Part shown: positions 20,180 to 28,914 of the stretch, in pieces
Numbering within the stretch: position 1 is the stretch's first letter
Layout: each line of letters opens with the position of its first letter
Assembly (NCBI RefSeq): GCF_023051145.1
Contig: NZ_JALKFS010000005.1
Location: forward strand, 124,001 to 188,000
From: Williamsia sp. DF01-3
Lineage (GTDB): Bacteria; Actinomycetota; Actinomycetes; Mycobacteriales; Mycobacteriaceae
Direction of reading: 5' to 3'
DNA length: 64,000 nt
Program-made: the position numbers and the translations under genes
Notes under the pieces: model-generated
What the model was told of the DNA's origin: nothing
The model's input: only the letters and a program-made list of their open reading frames with translations
The model's database searches: none

Positions 20180-20968
20180 ATGTCTGTCTGGGAAGTGGTC
20201 GCGATCCTGATCGCCGGCGTGGGCGCCGGAGCGATCAACGCGGTGGTCGGCAGCGGAACACTCATCACGTTCCCCACCCTGGTTGCGTTCGGGTTCGCCC
20301 CGGTGACCGCGACGATGACCAACGCCGTGGGGTTGGTGGCCGGTGGCGTATCGGGGACGTGGGGCTACCGGCGTGAACTGCGCGGACAGTGGCCGCGGCT
20401 GCGGTGGCAGATCCCCGCCTCGTTCGTCGGAGCACTCATCGGCAGCTGGCTGCTGCTGCACCTACCGGAAAAGGCATTCGAGACGATTGTCCCGGTGCTC
20501 CTCGTCCTCGCCCTGGCACTGGTGATCTTTCAGCCCAGGATCCAGCGTTGGACAGCCTCTCGGATGGCCTCGGCACCCGTCGACGACAACAACGACACTG
20601 TGCTCAGTCCCACGCGCCTGGCGCTGGTCACCGGGGCGACACTGCTCGTCGGTGTCTATGGCGGTTACTTCACTGCGGCACAAGGCATTTTGTTGATGGG
20701 CGCGATGGGCGTACTCGTCTCCGACAACCTGCAACGCCTCAATGCCGCCAAGAACCTGCTCTCCCTCATCGTGAATGTCGTCGCCGCGGTCACCTACACC
20801 ATCGTTGCGTTCGACCGAATCAACTGGGCCGCTGCCGGTCTCATCGCCATCGGCTCGCTCCTCGGTGGAGTGATCGGCGCCAAGTACGGCCGGAAGTTGT
20901 CACCGTCGGCGTTGCGGGGCGTGATCGTCCTGGTCGGCCTGATCGGTTTGTGGCGACTGCTCGTCTGA
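20180..20968 (+). CDS. TauE/SafE-family permease
   Basis: A 262-residue integral membrane protein with about eight predicted helices and the two internal family repeats. The first repeat starts VGAGAINAVVGSGTLITFPTL and the second has VGVYGGYFTAAQGILLMG, both with the Gly-rich half-helices of TauE/SafE. The family exports or imports sulfite, sulfoacetate or other organosulfur anions, but substrates differ widely and none is indicated by the neighbours. It stands alone, about 150 bases from the divergent membrane protein gene. Confidence 0.9.
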   Translation: MSVWEVVAILIAGVGAGAINAVVGSGTLITFPTLVAFGFAPVTATMTNAVGLVAGGVSGTWGYRRELRGQWPRLRWQIPASFVGALIGSWLLLHLPEKAFETIVPVLLVLALALVIFQPRIQRWTASRMASAPVDDNNDTVLSPTRLALVTGATLLVGVYGGYFTAAQGILLMGAMGVLVSDNLQRLNAAKNLLSLIVNVVAAVTYTIVAFDRINWAAAGLIAIGSLLGGVIGAKYGRKLSPSALRGVIVLVGLIGLWRLLV

Positions 20969-21019
20969 CCTGTAGTTGGTTGCTCCGGGCCCGAGGCCAC
21001 GAGCGCACAGCTGCAGCGC

Positions 21020-21427
21020 TCAGGGCAGTACCGCGGTGGCCTCCACCTCGACCAGCAGATCAGGCTCGCCCAGGGACGCAACACCCAGGAGCGTGATGGG
21101 TTTGGTGGGGTCCACCCCCAGCTTCGCCGCCGCGCGGCCAACGCCTTCACCCAGGAGCGGGAACTTCTCTTCGCTCCAATCCACTACGTAGACAGTCAGT
21201 TTGGCGACGTCGTCGAAGGTGCCACCCACTGCGGCCAGTCCCGTGGCGATGTTGAGGTACGCCTGCTCCACCTGTGCGGCGAGGTCGCCCTCCCCCACAG
21301 GTTTGCCATCGGCATCGCGAGCGACCTGCCCCGCGAGGAACACCATCCGGGATCCGGTGGCAACCGAGAGTTGCCGATACACATCGGGTTTCGGCAAGCC
21401 ATCAGGGTTCATCAGTGTCACGGGCAT
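21020..21427 (-). CDS. RidA/YjgF family protein (second copy in window)
   Basis: A 135-residue Rid-family protein with the MVFLAGQVARDADG strand, KLTVYVVDWSEEK and a C-terminal GEPDLLVEVEATAVLP. The RidA active-site Arg position seems to be Glu here (SLGEPDLLVE), again suggesting a non-deaminase Rid subgroup. AAGGAGA lies 7 bases upstream of the start. It is divergent from a TetR gene 50 bases away. It is similar in kind to, but clearly different in sequence from, the RidA protein at 17214. Confidence 0.85.
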   Translation of the reverse strand: MPVTLMNPDGLPKPDVYRQLSVATGSRMVFLAGQVARDADGKPVGEGDLAAQVEQAYLNIATGLAAVGGTFDDVAKLTVYVVDWSEEKFPLLGEGVGRAAAKLGVDPTKPITLLGVASLGEPDLLVEVEATAVLP

Positions 21428-21476
21428 GGCAATCTCCTTCTCGAGGTCCTGCGGTCCCTCAAACCATAGCAGTGTT

Positions 21477-22112
21477 ATGTATTGTGGAGAAGTGGTCAGA
21501 AGAAGAGATCCGGCAGTACGTGCCCTGTTGGTCGAGCGCGCAGCGGTGATGTTGGGTCAGCGCGAATCCATCACCCTGCGCGCGCTCGTCGACGGGACAG
21601 GTGTTTCGACGATGGCGGTGTACACCTACTTCGGCGGGATGGACGGCCTGCGGATGGCAGTGCGGCAGGAGGGGTTCACCCGGCTGGAGGCACTTCTGCA
21701 AGAGGTCCCGGTCACCCGCGACCCGGTCAAAGACCTTGTGGCACTGTCTGCGGCGTACGTCACCAATGCGGCACACAACCCCGACCTCTACCGGGTGATG
21801 TTCGAAGACGGCATCGCACTGGAAGATCCCGCTGCCGCCGACAACACCTTGGAGCATCTCGTGCAGGCCGTGGCGCGATCCCGACAGCATGGACGGGTGC
21901 GTGATGACGTCGACCCACTCGATCTTGCGACGCAATGCTGGATGGTTGGGCACGGACTGGTGTCGCTGGTGGTCACCGGACCGCTGCCGCCGCAGGCAAT
22001 CCATCACGGTGCGGCGATGCTCACCTCGCTGCTGACCGGTGCAGGCGACGCAGCGGACACGTGCAAGCGGTCGGTGCGACTGGGATGGAAACCCAACATC
22101 CCCGGCATCTGA
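21477..22112 (+). CDS. TetR-family transcriptional regulator
   Basis: A 211-residue regulator. The HTH spans roughly residues 25-60, with ITLRALVDGTGVSTMAVYTY, a classic recognition-helix region, followed by a C-terminal ligand domain of the type containing HNPDLYRVMFE. The ATG at 21477 has a poor ribosome site; a GTG at 21492 is a possible alternative start that would remove five residues. It is divergent from the second RidA gene, which it likely controls from the short gap between them. Confidence 0.85.
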   Translation: MYCGEVVRRRDPAVRALLVERAAVMLGQRESITLRALVDGTGVSTMAVYTYFGGMDGLRMAVRQEGFTRLEALLQEVPVTRDPVKDLVALSAAYVTNAAHNPDLYRVMFEDGIALEDPAAADNTLEHLVQAVARSRQHGRVRDDVDPLDLATQCWMVGHGLVSLVVTGPLPPQAIHHGAAMLTSLLTGAGDAADTCKRSVRLGWKPNIPGI

Positions 22113-22147
22113 CCAACACGGCGCACACTCTCCGACTCCAGCGACTT

Positions 22148-22353
22148 CCTCCGACTGCAACCGGAGGAACTGACCGCAATCGGAGGAACTGCCCCCACGG
22201 CCACACAACCTCCGACTGCAACCGGAGCCTGAGCGCTGGGTAGCGCACACCCTCCGGTTCCGGCGACAACCTCCGACTGCAACCGGAGCATCTGACCGCA
22301 ATCGGAGGAACTACCCCCACGGCCACACAACCTCCGACTGCAACCGGAGCCTG
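22148..22353. repeat. Noncoding repeat block with short hairpins
   Basis: An 84-base unit at 22148-22231 recurs at 22270-22353 with only a few changes (spacing 122 bases). Within and between the copies, CTCCGACTGCAACCGGAG, whose ends CTCCG/CGGAG are inverted, occurs four times, with related CGCAATCGGAGGAACT elements between. No reading frame with family features crosses the block. Repeats of this kind at gene ends are common in related genomes, but this exact unit I do not recognise. Confidence 0.8.
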
Positions 22354-22365
22354 CGGACAAACCAA

Positions 22366-22400
22366 CTCGGCCCCACCATTTCTGTATTGGTGGGGCCGAG
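22366..22400. terminator. Bidirectional hairpin terminator candidate
   Basis: CTCGGCCCCACCA pairs perfectly with TGGTGGGGCCGAG across a 9-base loop. It lies between the TetR gene (+) and the convergent acetate symporter (-), and is followed by a weak T run (TCTTTC) on the + side. It is a strong stem but not a textbook U-tract. Confidence 0.7.
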
Positions 22401-22525
22401 TCTTTCGGAGGATGTGGCCGCGGTTGTTCTGGACTGCCGACGAGCGAGCGCAGCGATGTGAGGAGAAGGGAAGAACTACCGCCTGATGGCCACGTCCGAC
22501 AAAGCGAGCGGAGCGAGCAGAAGGA

Positions 22526-24160
22526 TCAGTGCGACACTGCCTTCTCGACGCCCACTCCGGTCAGCGATCGAACTTCCATCTCGGCCTGCTTGGCAGCGTT
22601 CTCCTTGCGACGGCCGCCGATGTAGGTGCCGATCACCGCGAGCAGGAAGCCGGCCGGGATCGACACGATGCCCGGGTTCGACATCGGGAAGAGGTCGAAG
22701 TTGGCGTCGGGGAACATCGAGGTCGGCTTGCCCGACACCGCAGGTGAGATCACGATGAGCGCGATGCAGGTGAGAAGACCGCCGTAGATGCTGAACAGTG
22801 CGCCGGTGGTGTTGAACCGCTTCCAGAACAGCGAGAACAGCAACGTCGGCAGGTTGGCCGACGCGGCGACCGCGAAAGCGAGAGCCACCAGGAAGGCGAT
22901 GTTCTGCCCCATGGCCGCGATACCCAGGACGATGGAGACCACGCCGATCACGACCACGGTGATTCGTGAGACACGGACCTGTTGTTCCTCGGTGGCGTTG
23001 CCGCGCTTGATGACACTGGCGTAGATGTCGTGGGCAAACGATGCCGACGCAGTGATCGCCAGGCCGGCCACCACGGCGAGGATCGTCGCGAAGGCGACCG
23101 CCGAGATCACCGCCAGGAAGATGGTTCCGCCGAGTTCGAACGCCAGCAACGGTGCCGCCGAGTTCTCCTTGCCCGGCGCCGCGAGGATCTTGTCCGGTCC
23201 CACCGACTTGGCGGCTCCGTAACCCAGCACCAGGGTGAACAGGTAGAACGCGCCGATCAGGGCGATTGCCCAGGTGACCGAGCGACGAGCTTCCTTGGCG
23301 GTCGGCACTGTGTAGAAACGCATCAACACGTGGGGCAAGCCTGCGGTACCGAGGACCAGGGCGATGCCCAACGAGATGAAGTCGAGCTTGGACATGTCAC
23401 TGATGCCGTACTTGGCGCCCGGCGCGGCGATGTCACGACCGGCGACGGCTTCGCTTGCCGAACCACTCACGGTGGCTTGGGCATCGGCGATCAACTGCGA
23501 GAAGTTGCCCTTCACGGCGAACAGCACCAGGAAGAACATCACGCCGGCGCCGGCGATCAACAGCACCGCCTTGACCATCTGGACGTAGGTGGTGCCTTTC
23601 ATGCCGCCGATGAGGACGTAGGCGATCATCAGCACACCGACGACTGCGACGACGACGCCCTGGCCGAACTTGCCGTCGATGTTGAGCAGCAGCGCCACGA
23701 GTCCACCGGCACCGGCCATTTGGGCGAGCAGGTAGAACAACGAGACAGTCAGCGTCGACAGTGCGGCAGCCATCCGCACGGGGCGCTCCTGAAGCCGGAA
23801 ACTCAACACGTCGGCCATCGTGAAACGGCCTGTGTTGCGGAGCAATTCGGCAACGAGAAGCAGAGCGACCAGCCACGCGACGAGGAAGCCCACCGAGTAG
23901 AGGAAGCCGTCATAGCCGTAAACCGCGATGGCACCGGCGATCCCGAGGAACGACGCGGCCGACAGATAGTCACCGGCGATCGCGAAGCCGTTCTGCGGTC
24001 CGGAGAACTGGCCGCCACCGGTGTAGAAGTCAGAAGCCTTCTTGGTGGTCTTGCTTGCGCGGATCACGATCGTCATGGTGATGACAACAAACGCCACGAA
24101 GATGGCGATGTTCAGCGCGGGGTTGCCGACAGAGGCGGCGCCTGCAGCGAGCGAGGTCAT
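22526..24160 (-). CDS. Cation/acetate symporter (SSS family, ActP-like)
   Basis: A 544-residue sodium/solute symporter with about 13 predicted helices. ActP/MctC-type blocks are present: FYTGGGQFSGPQNGFAIAGD near the first helix, LIGGMKGTTYVQMVKAVLL, and GLPHVLMRFYTVPTAKEARR. The family takes up acetate, propionate or pyruvate with a cation. The start overlaps the stop of the DUF485 gene (ATGA), the usual YjcH-ActP arrangement. This strongly suggests the two are made and work together. Exact substrate is inferred. Confidence 0.93.
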   Translation of the reverse strand: MTSLAAGAASVGNPALNIAIFVAFVVITMTIVIRASKTTKKASDFYTGGGQFSGPQNGFAIAGDYLSAASFLGIAGAIAVYGYDGFLYSVGFLVAWLVALLLVAELLRNTGRFTMADVLSFRLQERPVRMAAALSTLTVSLFYLLAQMAGAGGLVALLLNIDGKFGQGVVVAVVGVLMIAYVLIGGMKGTTYVQMVKAVLLIAGAGVMFFLVLFAVKGNFSQLIADAQATVSGSASEAVAGRDIAAPGAKYGISDMSKLDFISLGIALVLGTAGLPHVLMRFYTVPTAKEARRSVTWAIALIGAFYLFTLVLGYGAAKSVGPDKILAAPGKENSAAPLLAFELGGTIFLAVISAVAFATILAVVAGLAITASASFAHDIYASVIKRGNATEEQQVRVSRITVVVIGVVSIVLGIAAMGQNIAFLVALAFAVAASANLPTLLFSLFWKRFNTTGALFSIYGGLLTCIALIVISPAVSGKPTSMFPDANFDLFPMSNPGIVSIPAGFLLAVIGTYIGGRRKENAAKQAEMEVRSLTGVGVEKAVSH

Positions 24161-24519
24161 TTGAGCGGCCCTTCCAGCTCGTCGCGGATCGCGGCAGCGC
24201 GGGGATCGAGGTCACGGTTGGCGAACCGGACGTAGATGGCAGTGATCACAAACGTCGACACGAACTGACCCAGACCGAGGATGATGCCCAGGTTGATGTT
24301 CCCCCAGACCTTGGTGGCCATGAAGTCGCTCGCGTATGTCGCGAGCAGGACATAGAGCATGTACCAGGCGAGGAAAAAGGCCGTCAGCGGGAAGACGAAG
24401 ACGCGTAGGCGGCGACGCAGGTCCTGGAACTCAGGGCTGGCCTGCATGTCGATGAATGCCTGCGCGTCCGGCGCGGGTCGCTGTGGCGACGCCTCCGGGC
24501 TCAGGTCGGATGTGGTCAT
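24157..24519 (-). CDS. DUF485 small membrane protein (YjcH-like)
   Basis: A 120-residue protein with a soluble N-terminus and two membrane helices (about residues 42-64 and 78-100). The segment FQDLRRRLRVFVFPLTAFFL followed by WYMLYVLLATYA is typical of DUF485. Homologues are almost always encoded directly before acetate permeases, as here, and are thought to assist them. It is the first gene of a two-gene operon with the symporter at 22526. Confidence 0.92.
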   Translation of the reverse strand: MTTSDLSPEASPQRPAPDAQAFIDMQASPEFQDLRRRLRVFVFPLTAFFLAWYMLYVLLATYASDFMATKVWGNINLGIILGLGQFVSTFVITAIYVRFANRDLDPRAAAIRDELEGPLK

Positions 24520-24657
24520 GACGACTCCTGGGGTGAAGGGAAAAGCTCGTATCGGACATTAGTGAGATGCCGGTCACAGCAGAAGGATGTGGCCGCAGTC
24601 ACACGGCGAGCTGTCGAACTGTGCGATGAACGGTCGGTTGAGCGCGACGAACGGCAC

Positions 24658-26421
24658 CTACTCCGGCCGCAGATTCGCCTCTCGGTCCTTCCCGACACCA
24701 AGGCGTTCGGGCGCATGGAGCCTGGTGAGCAGTCGGCCGACATCGGCTGGGATCTGGTGCGGGGTGAGCTTGCTGAACAGCACCATCGAAGCGAACGCGA
24801 GGGGCACACTCACCGCTGCGGGATAGCCGATGATCGTGGCGATCCAGCCTTCCTGCAGGACATCGGCCATGCCCGTGATCGACGTGGCCAGCGCCGCACC
24901 CCCGGCGACCACCCCGCCGACGATCAGCCCCGCTGCGGCGCCTGCCGCCGTCAGGCCACGCCACCAGATGCCGAGAACCAGCAGTGGACACAGGGTCGAC
25001 GCGGCCACTGCGAACACCAGGCCCACCGTGCGCGACAGATCGATCGACGTCACGGCCACCGCGAGGAGCAACGGCACCAATCCGGCGAGCAGCGAGGCGA
25101 TCCGGAAGTCCCGTACCCGACCACGCAAGACATCGGTACTCAGCACGCCGGCCACACTCACCAGCAGCCCCGACGAGGTGGACAAGAACGCCGCGATCGC
25201 TCCCGCGGCCACCAGCGCGGCCAGGAGTTGTCCGCCCAGCCCGGACACCACCGATCCAGGAAGGAGCAGCACCGCGGCGTCGGATGCACCGGTGATCAGC
25301 AGTTGCGGCACCCACAGCCGAGCGAATGCGCCGAGCAGGGTGGGGAACAGATAGAACACCGCCAGTAGGCCCACCACCGCCAGTGAGGTCGCGCGGGCGG
25401 CCCGCCCATCGGGGTTTGTGTAGAAGCGGACCAGGACATGCGGCAATCCCATGGTGCCGAGGAAGATGCCGATGATCAGTGAATACACCTGATACATCGG
25501 GTGGTCGCCCCCGAATCCCCATCCGGGAGTGGCCCATTGATCGTGCGTGGCCGGCGCACCCGACACCACCGGTACGGCCGCACCCGGCGCCAGCACCAAT
25601 GACGTACCGGCACTGACGTCATGGTCGCCGGCGGTCAGCCTGATCGGGCCGCTCACCTCCCCACCGTCGACCGTGCCGTGCGCGGTGACCCAGAGGTCGC
25701 TGTTGACCTGCACCACCACGTCGGTGGTGACGTCGACGGTGGTCTGTTCGGCGACGGTGGGAGGGGCGGCCGACCCCAATTCCTGGTCTTCTCCGTAGAA
25801 GTGGATCGCCAGCACGATCGCAGGTATCGCGATGGCCGTGAGTTTGAGCCAGTACTGAAATGCCTGGACGAAGGTGATCGACCGCATCCCGCCGCCGATC
25901 ACGTTGGCGATCACGATGACCCCGACCAGCACTGCCCCCACCCACGGCGACGTACCGAGCAAGATGTTCAGGGTCAGCCCGGCACCCTGGAGCTGAGGGA
26001 CCATGTAGAGGATGCAGATCAACACCACCACGCCGGTTGCGAGCTTGCGCAACAGTGTTGATCCGAGCCGGAATTCGGCGAAGTCGGGGACGGTGTAGGC
26101 CCCTGATCGCCGCAGTGGTGCCGCGACGAACAACAGCAGTCCGACGTAGCCTGCGGTGAATCCGATCGGATACCACAGTGCGTCGGTTCCGTACTTCGCG
26201 ATCAGGCCCGCCACACCCAGAAAGGATGCAGCCGAGAGGTATTCACCGGAGATCGCGGCGGCGTTCCAGTTCGGCCCGACACTGCGGGAGGCAACCAGGA
26301 AGTCAGAAGTGGTGCGGGCCAGCCGTACTCCGTACGTCCCGATCGCCACGGTCGCCACCGCCGCGGCGATCAGCGCCAGCAAGGTCGCAGTCGGTACCGA
26401 TTGTCCGGTGATGGTCTCCAT
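24658..26421 (-). CDS. Sodium/solute symporter with large extracytoplasmic insert
   Basis: A 587-residue SSS-family transporter related to ActP: LVASRSVGPNWNAAAISGEY, VIGGGMRSITFVQAFQYWLK and GLPHVLVRFYTNPDG are all recognisable. Unlike the neighbouring ActP it carries about 100 extra residues (~208-310) between two helices. These are rich in Val, Thr, Asp and Gly and look like a beta-type domain outside the membrane. It is last in an operon of sensor kinase, LytTR regulator, small membrane protein and this symporter. Monocarboxylate uptake under control of its own sensor is the natural reading, but the substrate is not shown. Confidence 0.9.
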   Translation of the reverse strand: METITGQSVPTATLLALIAAAVATVAIGTYGVRLARTTSDFLVASRSVGPNWNAAAISGEYLSAASFLGVAGLIAKYGTDALWYPIGFTAGYVGLLLFVAAPLRRSGAYTVPDFAEFRLGSTLLRKLATGVVVLICILYMVPQLQGAGLTLNILLGTSPWVGAVLVGVIVIANVIGGGMRSITFVQAFQYWLKLTAIAIPAIVLAIHFYGEDQELGSAAPPTVAEQTTVDVTTDVVVQVNSDLWVTAHGTVDGGEVSGPIRLTAGDHDVSAGTSLVLAPGAAVPVVSGAPATHDQWATPGWGFGGDHPMYQVYSLIIGIFLGTMGLPHVLVRFYTNPDGRAARATSLAVVGLLAVFYLFPTLLGAFARLWVPQLLITGASDAAVLLLPGSVVSGLGGQLLAALVAAGAIAAFLSTSSGLLVSVAGVLSTDVLRGRVRDFRIASLLAGLVPLLLAVAVTSIDLSRTVGLVFAVAASTLCPLLVLGIWWRGLTAAGAAAGLIVGGVVAGGAALATSITGMADVLQEGWIATIIGYPAAVSVPLAFASMVLFSKLTPHQIPADVGRLLTRLHAPERLGVGKDREANLRPE

Positions 26422-26430
26422 GGCGGACGG

Positions 26431-26808
26431 TCAATCGTCGACCAGGTCGGCGAACTCTTGTTCGTTGCGGTCGGCGAGCCGGTTGTACATCCACGAGACC
26501 CCGAGCAGCACCGGGTAGACACCCACTCCCAGAACCAGCCAGGGCAGCCGGATCCCCCACACGGTCACCTCGGACAGATCGGGAAAAACCGCCCACAGCA
26601 ACGGGATCGCACACAACATCGCCACAGTGAACCCGGCGAGCCGCAAAGCCAGTCCCAGCTGCGCCCGCATCAACCCGCGGATGAGGGCGTCACCGACCTC
26701 GGTCTGCTCTTGCACCTCCACCCGGGACCGGACCCGGCGGGCTCCGCGCCGCTTGGCGAGTACCACCCGCTCACGGGGCCGCGGCTGCCCCTCGGCGGGC
26801 GACGTCAC
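26431..26808 (-). CDS. Small two-helix membrane partner of the symporter
   Basis: A 125-residue protein: a basic soluble N-terminus (VVLAKRRGARRVRSRVEV), then two hydrophobic helices around residues 55-75 and 84-103, and an acidic end. The GTG at 26808 overlaps the stop of the LytTR regulator (GTGA), and its own stop lies 9 bases before the symporter start. A longer open frame upstream overlaps the regulator and is not needed. Size, topology and position parallel the DUF485-ActP pair, so an accessory role in the symporter is likely, but the sequence is too divergent for me to assign DUF485. Confidence 0.75.
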   Translation of the reverse strand: MTSPAEGQPRPRERVVLAKRRGARRVRSRVEVQEQTEVGDALIRGLMRAQLGLALRLAGFTVAMLCAIPLLWAVFPDLSEVTVWGIRLPWLVLGVGVYPVLLGVSWMYNRLADRNEQEFADLVDD

Positions 26809-27641
26809 GGCGCGTTCCGGGTCTGCCGGGGAATCCGGACCAGACGGTCCTTCAGCTCGCGGGTGTGCCGACGACTGACGGGGAGTTCGACCGGCCGCCC
26901 GTCCCGGACCGAACGCAGGCACACCACGGTCCCGGACCCCACCGTGCGGATGCCGGTGACCAGAGGCAAGGCCACGAGATAGGACCGGTGGACACGCAGG
27001 AATCCGGCGTCGCGCCAACGATCCTCGAGAGTGGAGATGGGGATGCGGACCAGGTGCGAACCGGTGGCGGTGTGCAACCGGGCGTAGTCGCCGTCGGCCT
27101 CCACCCAGTTCACCGTCGATCGGGGCACCAGCGTGGTGGTCCCGCCCATCTCGACCGGGATCACCTCATCGGTGTCGCCGTTCGCCGCAGAGTCCGGCCG
27201 GGAAGCTGCGGGGGTCGATGGCCCACGCTGCTCCCTGTGCTCGAGCACCCGGCGGACGGCCTCCGCCAGCCGCTGCGCGCGCAGTGGTTTGAGCAGATAG
27301 TCGACGGCCCCGAGATCGAACGCCCGGACGGCGCGGTCCTCGTGAGCGGTCACGAACACCACGGCCGGCGGGTGCGCGAACGCGGCCAGCACACCCGCTA
27401 GCTCTAGTCCGTCGAGTCCGGGCATGTTGATGTCGAGAAACACCGCGTCGATCGCTCCCGGTCGATCCTTGATCAATCTCAGGGCAGTGGTGGCATCGCC
27501 CGCTGTCAGCACTTCCCCGACGGCCTCCTGGGCACGCAAGAGGTAGCTGAGCTCGTCGAGCGCGGGCCATTCGTCGTCCACGGCGAGCACGGTCAGCGCA
27601 TGCCGGCCCGGTCGTCCTGAACTGTTCGGTGTCTGCGTCAC
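26805..27641 (-). CDS. LytTR-family response regulator
   Basis: A 278-residue two-component regulator. The receiver domain (1-130) has the acidic pair Asp22-Asp23, phosphoacceptor Asp70 in FLDINMPGLDG, the TAHED switch region and the LLKP lysine. A variable linker precedes a LytTR DNA-binding domain (~165-265) with VEADGDYARLHT and the FLRVHRSYLV motif. LytTR regulators bind pairs of direct repeats and usually control a gene next door; here the likely targets are the co-transcribed membrane protein and symporter. The kinase gene lies 43 bases upstream. Confidence 0.93.
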   Translation of the reverse strand: MTQTPNSSGRPGRHALTVLAVDDEWPALDELSYLLRAQEAVGEVLTAGDATTALRLIKDRPGAIDAVFLDINMPGLDGLELAGVLAAFAHPPAVVFVTAHEDRAVRAFDLGAVDYLLKPLRAQRLAEAVRRVLEHREQRGPSTPAASRPDSAANGDTDEVIPVEMGGTTTLVPRSTVNWVEADGDYARLHTATGSHLVRIPISTLEDRWRDAGFLRVHRSYLVALPLVTGIRTVGSGTVVCLRSVRDGRPVELPVSRRHTRELKDRLVRIPRQTRNAP

Positions 27642-27684
27642 AACGCATCCATCGTGCCACGCACACCGGTCCGCGCGGCTCTTC

Positions 27685-28887
27685 TCACGCGGAGATGCCC
27701 GGCCGGAATTTCGGCACCCTCATGCTCACCTTGGTTCCCGCTCCCGGCGCGGTCTCGACCACCAGACCGTAATCGTTGCCGAATGCTGCCCGTAGCCGGT
27801 CATCGACGTTGGCCAAACCCACGTGTGCGGACTCGGTCGCGGTCGCGGTGGCACCGGACACGATGGCGTCGAGGTCACCCGATCGCAGCAGATCCGGGTC
27901 CATTCCCACCCCATTGTCCTCGACACTGATCACGCAGTCGGTGCCTTCGTCGGCGGCGACGATGATCACCGTGCCACCGTCGGGTTTGCTCGAGATACCG
28001 TGCCGTACAGCGTTTTCCACCAGCGGTTGCAGGGCAAGGAAGGGCAGCACCACGTTGAGCACCTCGGGGGCCACCTGGAGGCGGACCTGCAGTGCGCTGC
28101 CGAAACGAGCCCGCTCCAGGGTGAGGTAGCGATCGATGTTCCGGAGTTCGTCGGCGAGCACGGTGTATTCACCTGCCGACCGGAAGGAGTACCGGGTGAA
28201 GTCCGCGAACTCGAGGATCAGCTCGCGCGCCTGATCGGGATCGGTGCGCACGAAGGACGCGACCGTGTTCAGTGCGTTGTAGATGAAGTGTGGACTGATC
28301 TGTGCGCGCAGAGCCCGCACCTCGGCGCGGTCGAGCCGGGCCCGCGAGGCGTCGAGTTCGGCCAGTTCGATCTGGCTCCCCGCATATCGGGCGACCTCCG
28401 TGATCGCCGACAACATGCCCGGCCCCGGCTGGATGCGCGTCACCACCCCCATCACCCCCACCGACGCGGAATCCTCCAGCAGCAGCGGCTGCACGATGAG
28501 CGCGCGCACCCCGGGCTCGTCGAGGTCGGGAGCTTTGATGAGGATGCGGCGACCTTCGTCGGCGGCGCGCACCGCAGCCTGGGCAAAGGTGTCGGTCAGC
28601 GCTTCATGTGGTCCCGTCCAGGCCAGGAGCGTTCCGTCTGCGTCGGCGAGACCGAGGGCATCCGCAGACGTCAGCTCCCGTAGATGCGGCGCAGCTTCGG
28701 CCGCCGAATCGGCGCCCAGGCCGCGGCGTAACGGGACAGCCGCGAGTGAAGCCGTGTGAAGTGTCGCGTGAACGACGCGTTCGGCGGGAGTGGTCAGCGT
28801 CGGCCGGGTGCGCACGCGCAGGGCCAGTACTGCCACCACGACGAGCAGGACGGCGATGACCGCGAGGGTGAGCGCGATGCCGGACAT
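27685..28887 (-). CDS. LytS/YehU-type sensor histidine kinase
   Basis: A 400-residue membrane kinase with one N-terminal helix (residues 3-22), a GAF-like sensory region (~65-185), and the HisKA-type block QISPHFIYNALNT, whose His is the phosphoacceptor. It then has a HATPase domain with ALQPLVENAVRHGI (N box) and VEDNGVGMD (G1 box). In contrast to true LytS it lacks the 5TM domain, so it probably senses through the GAF-like region. It pairs with the LytTR regulator downstream, in an operon that ends with the symporter. Confidence 0.92.
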   Translation of the reverse strand: MSGIALTLAVIAVLLVVVAVLALRVRTRPTLTTPAERVVHATLHTASLAAVPLRRGLGADSAAEAAPHLRELTSADALGLADADGTLLAWTGPHEALTDTFAQAAVRAADEGRRILIKAPDLDEPGVRALIVQPLLLEDSASVGVMGVVTRIQPGPGMLSAITEVARYAGSQIELAELDASRARLDRAEVRALRAQISPHFIYNALNTVASFVRTDPDQARELILEFADFTRYSFRSAGEYTVLADELRNIDRYLTLERARFGSALQVRLQVAPEVLNVVLPFLALQPLVENAVRHGISSKPDGGTVIIVAADEGTDCVISVEDNGVGMDPDLLRSGDLDAIVSGATATATESAHVGLANVDDRLRAAFGNDYGLVVETAPGAGTKVSMRVPKFRPGISA

Positions 28888-28914
28888 CAGCGGGTCATCA
28901 CGCTCGCGACCCGA

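Noticed and set aside
22982-24235. 417-codon plus-strand open frame opposite ActP
   Set aside because: Antisense to a clear symporter gene; composition (Asp/His/Arg-rich) and lack of motifs mark it as a shadow frame.
24541-24590. CRP/GlxR-like half-sites GTGA...TCAC upstream of the DUF485-ActP operon
   Set aside because: The half-sites are 8 bases apart instead of the 6 expected, and the outer T/A positions do not match on both sides.
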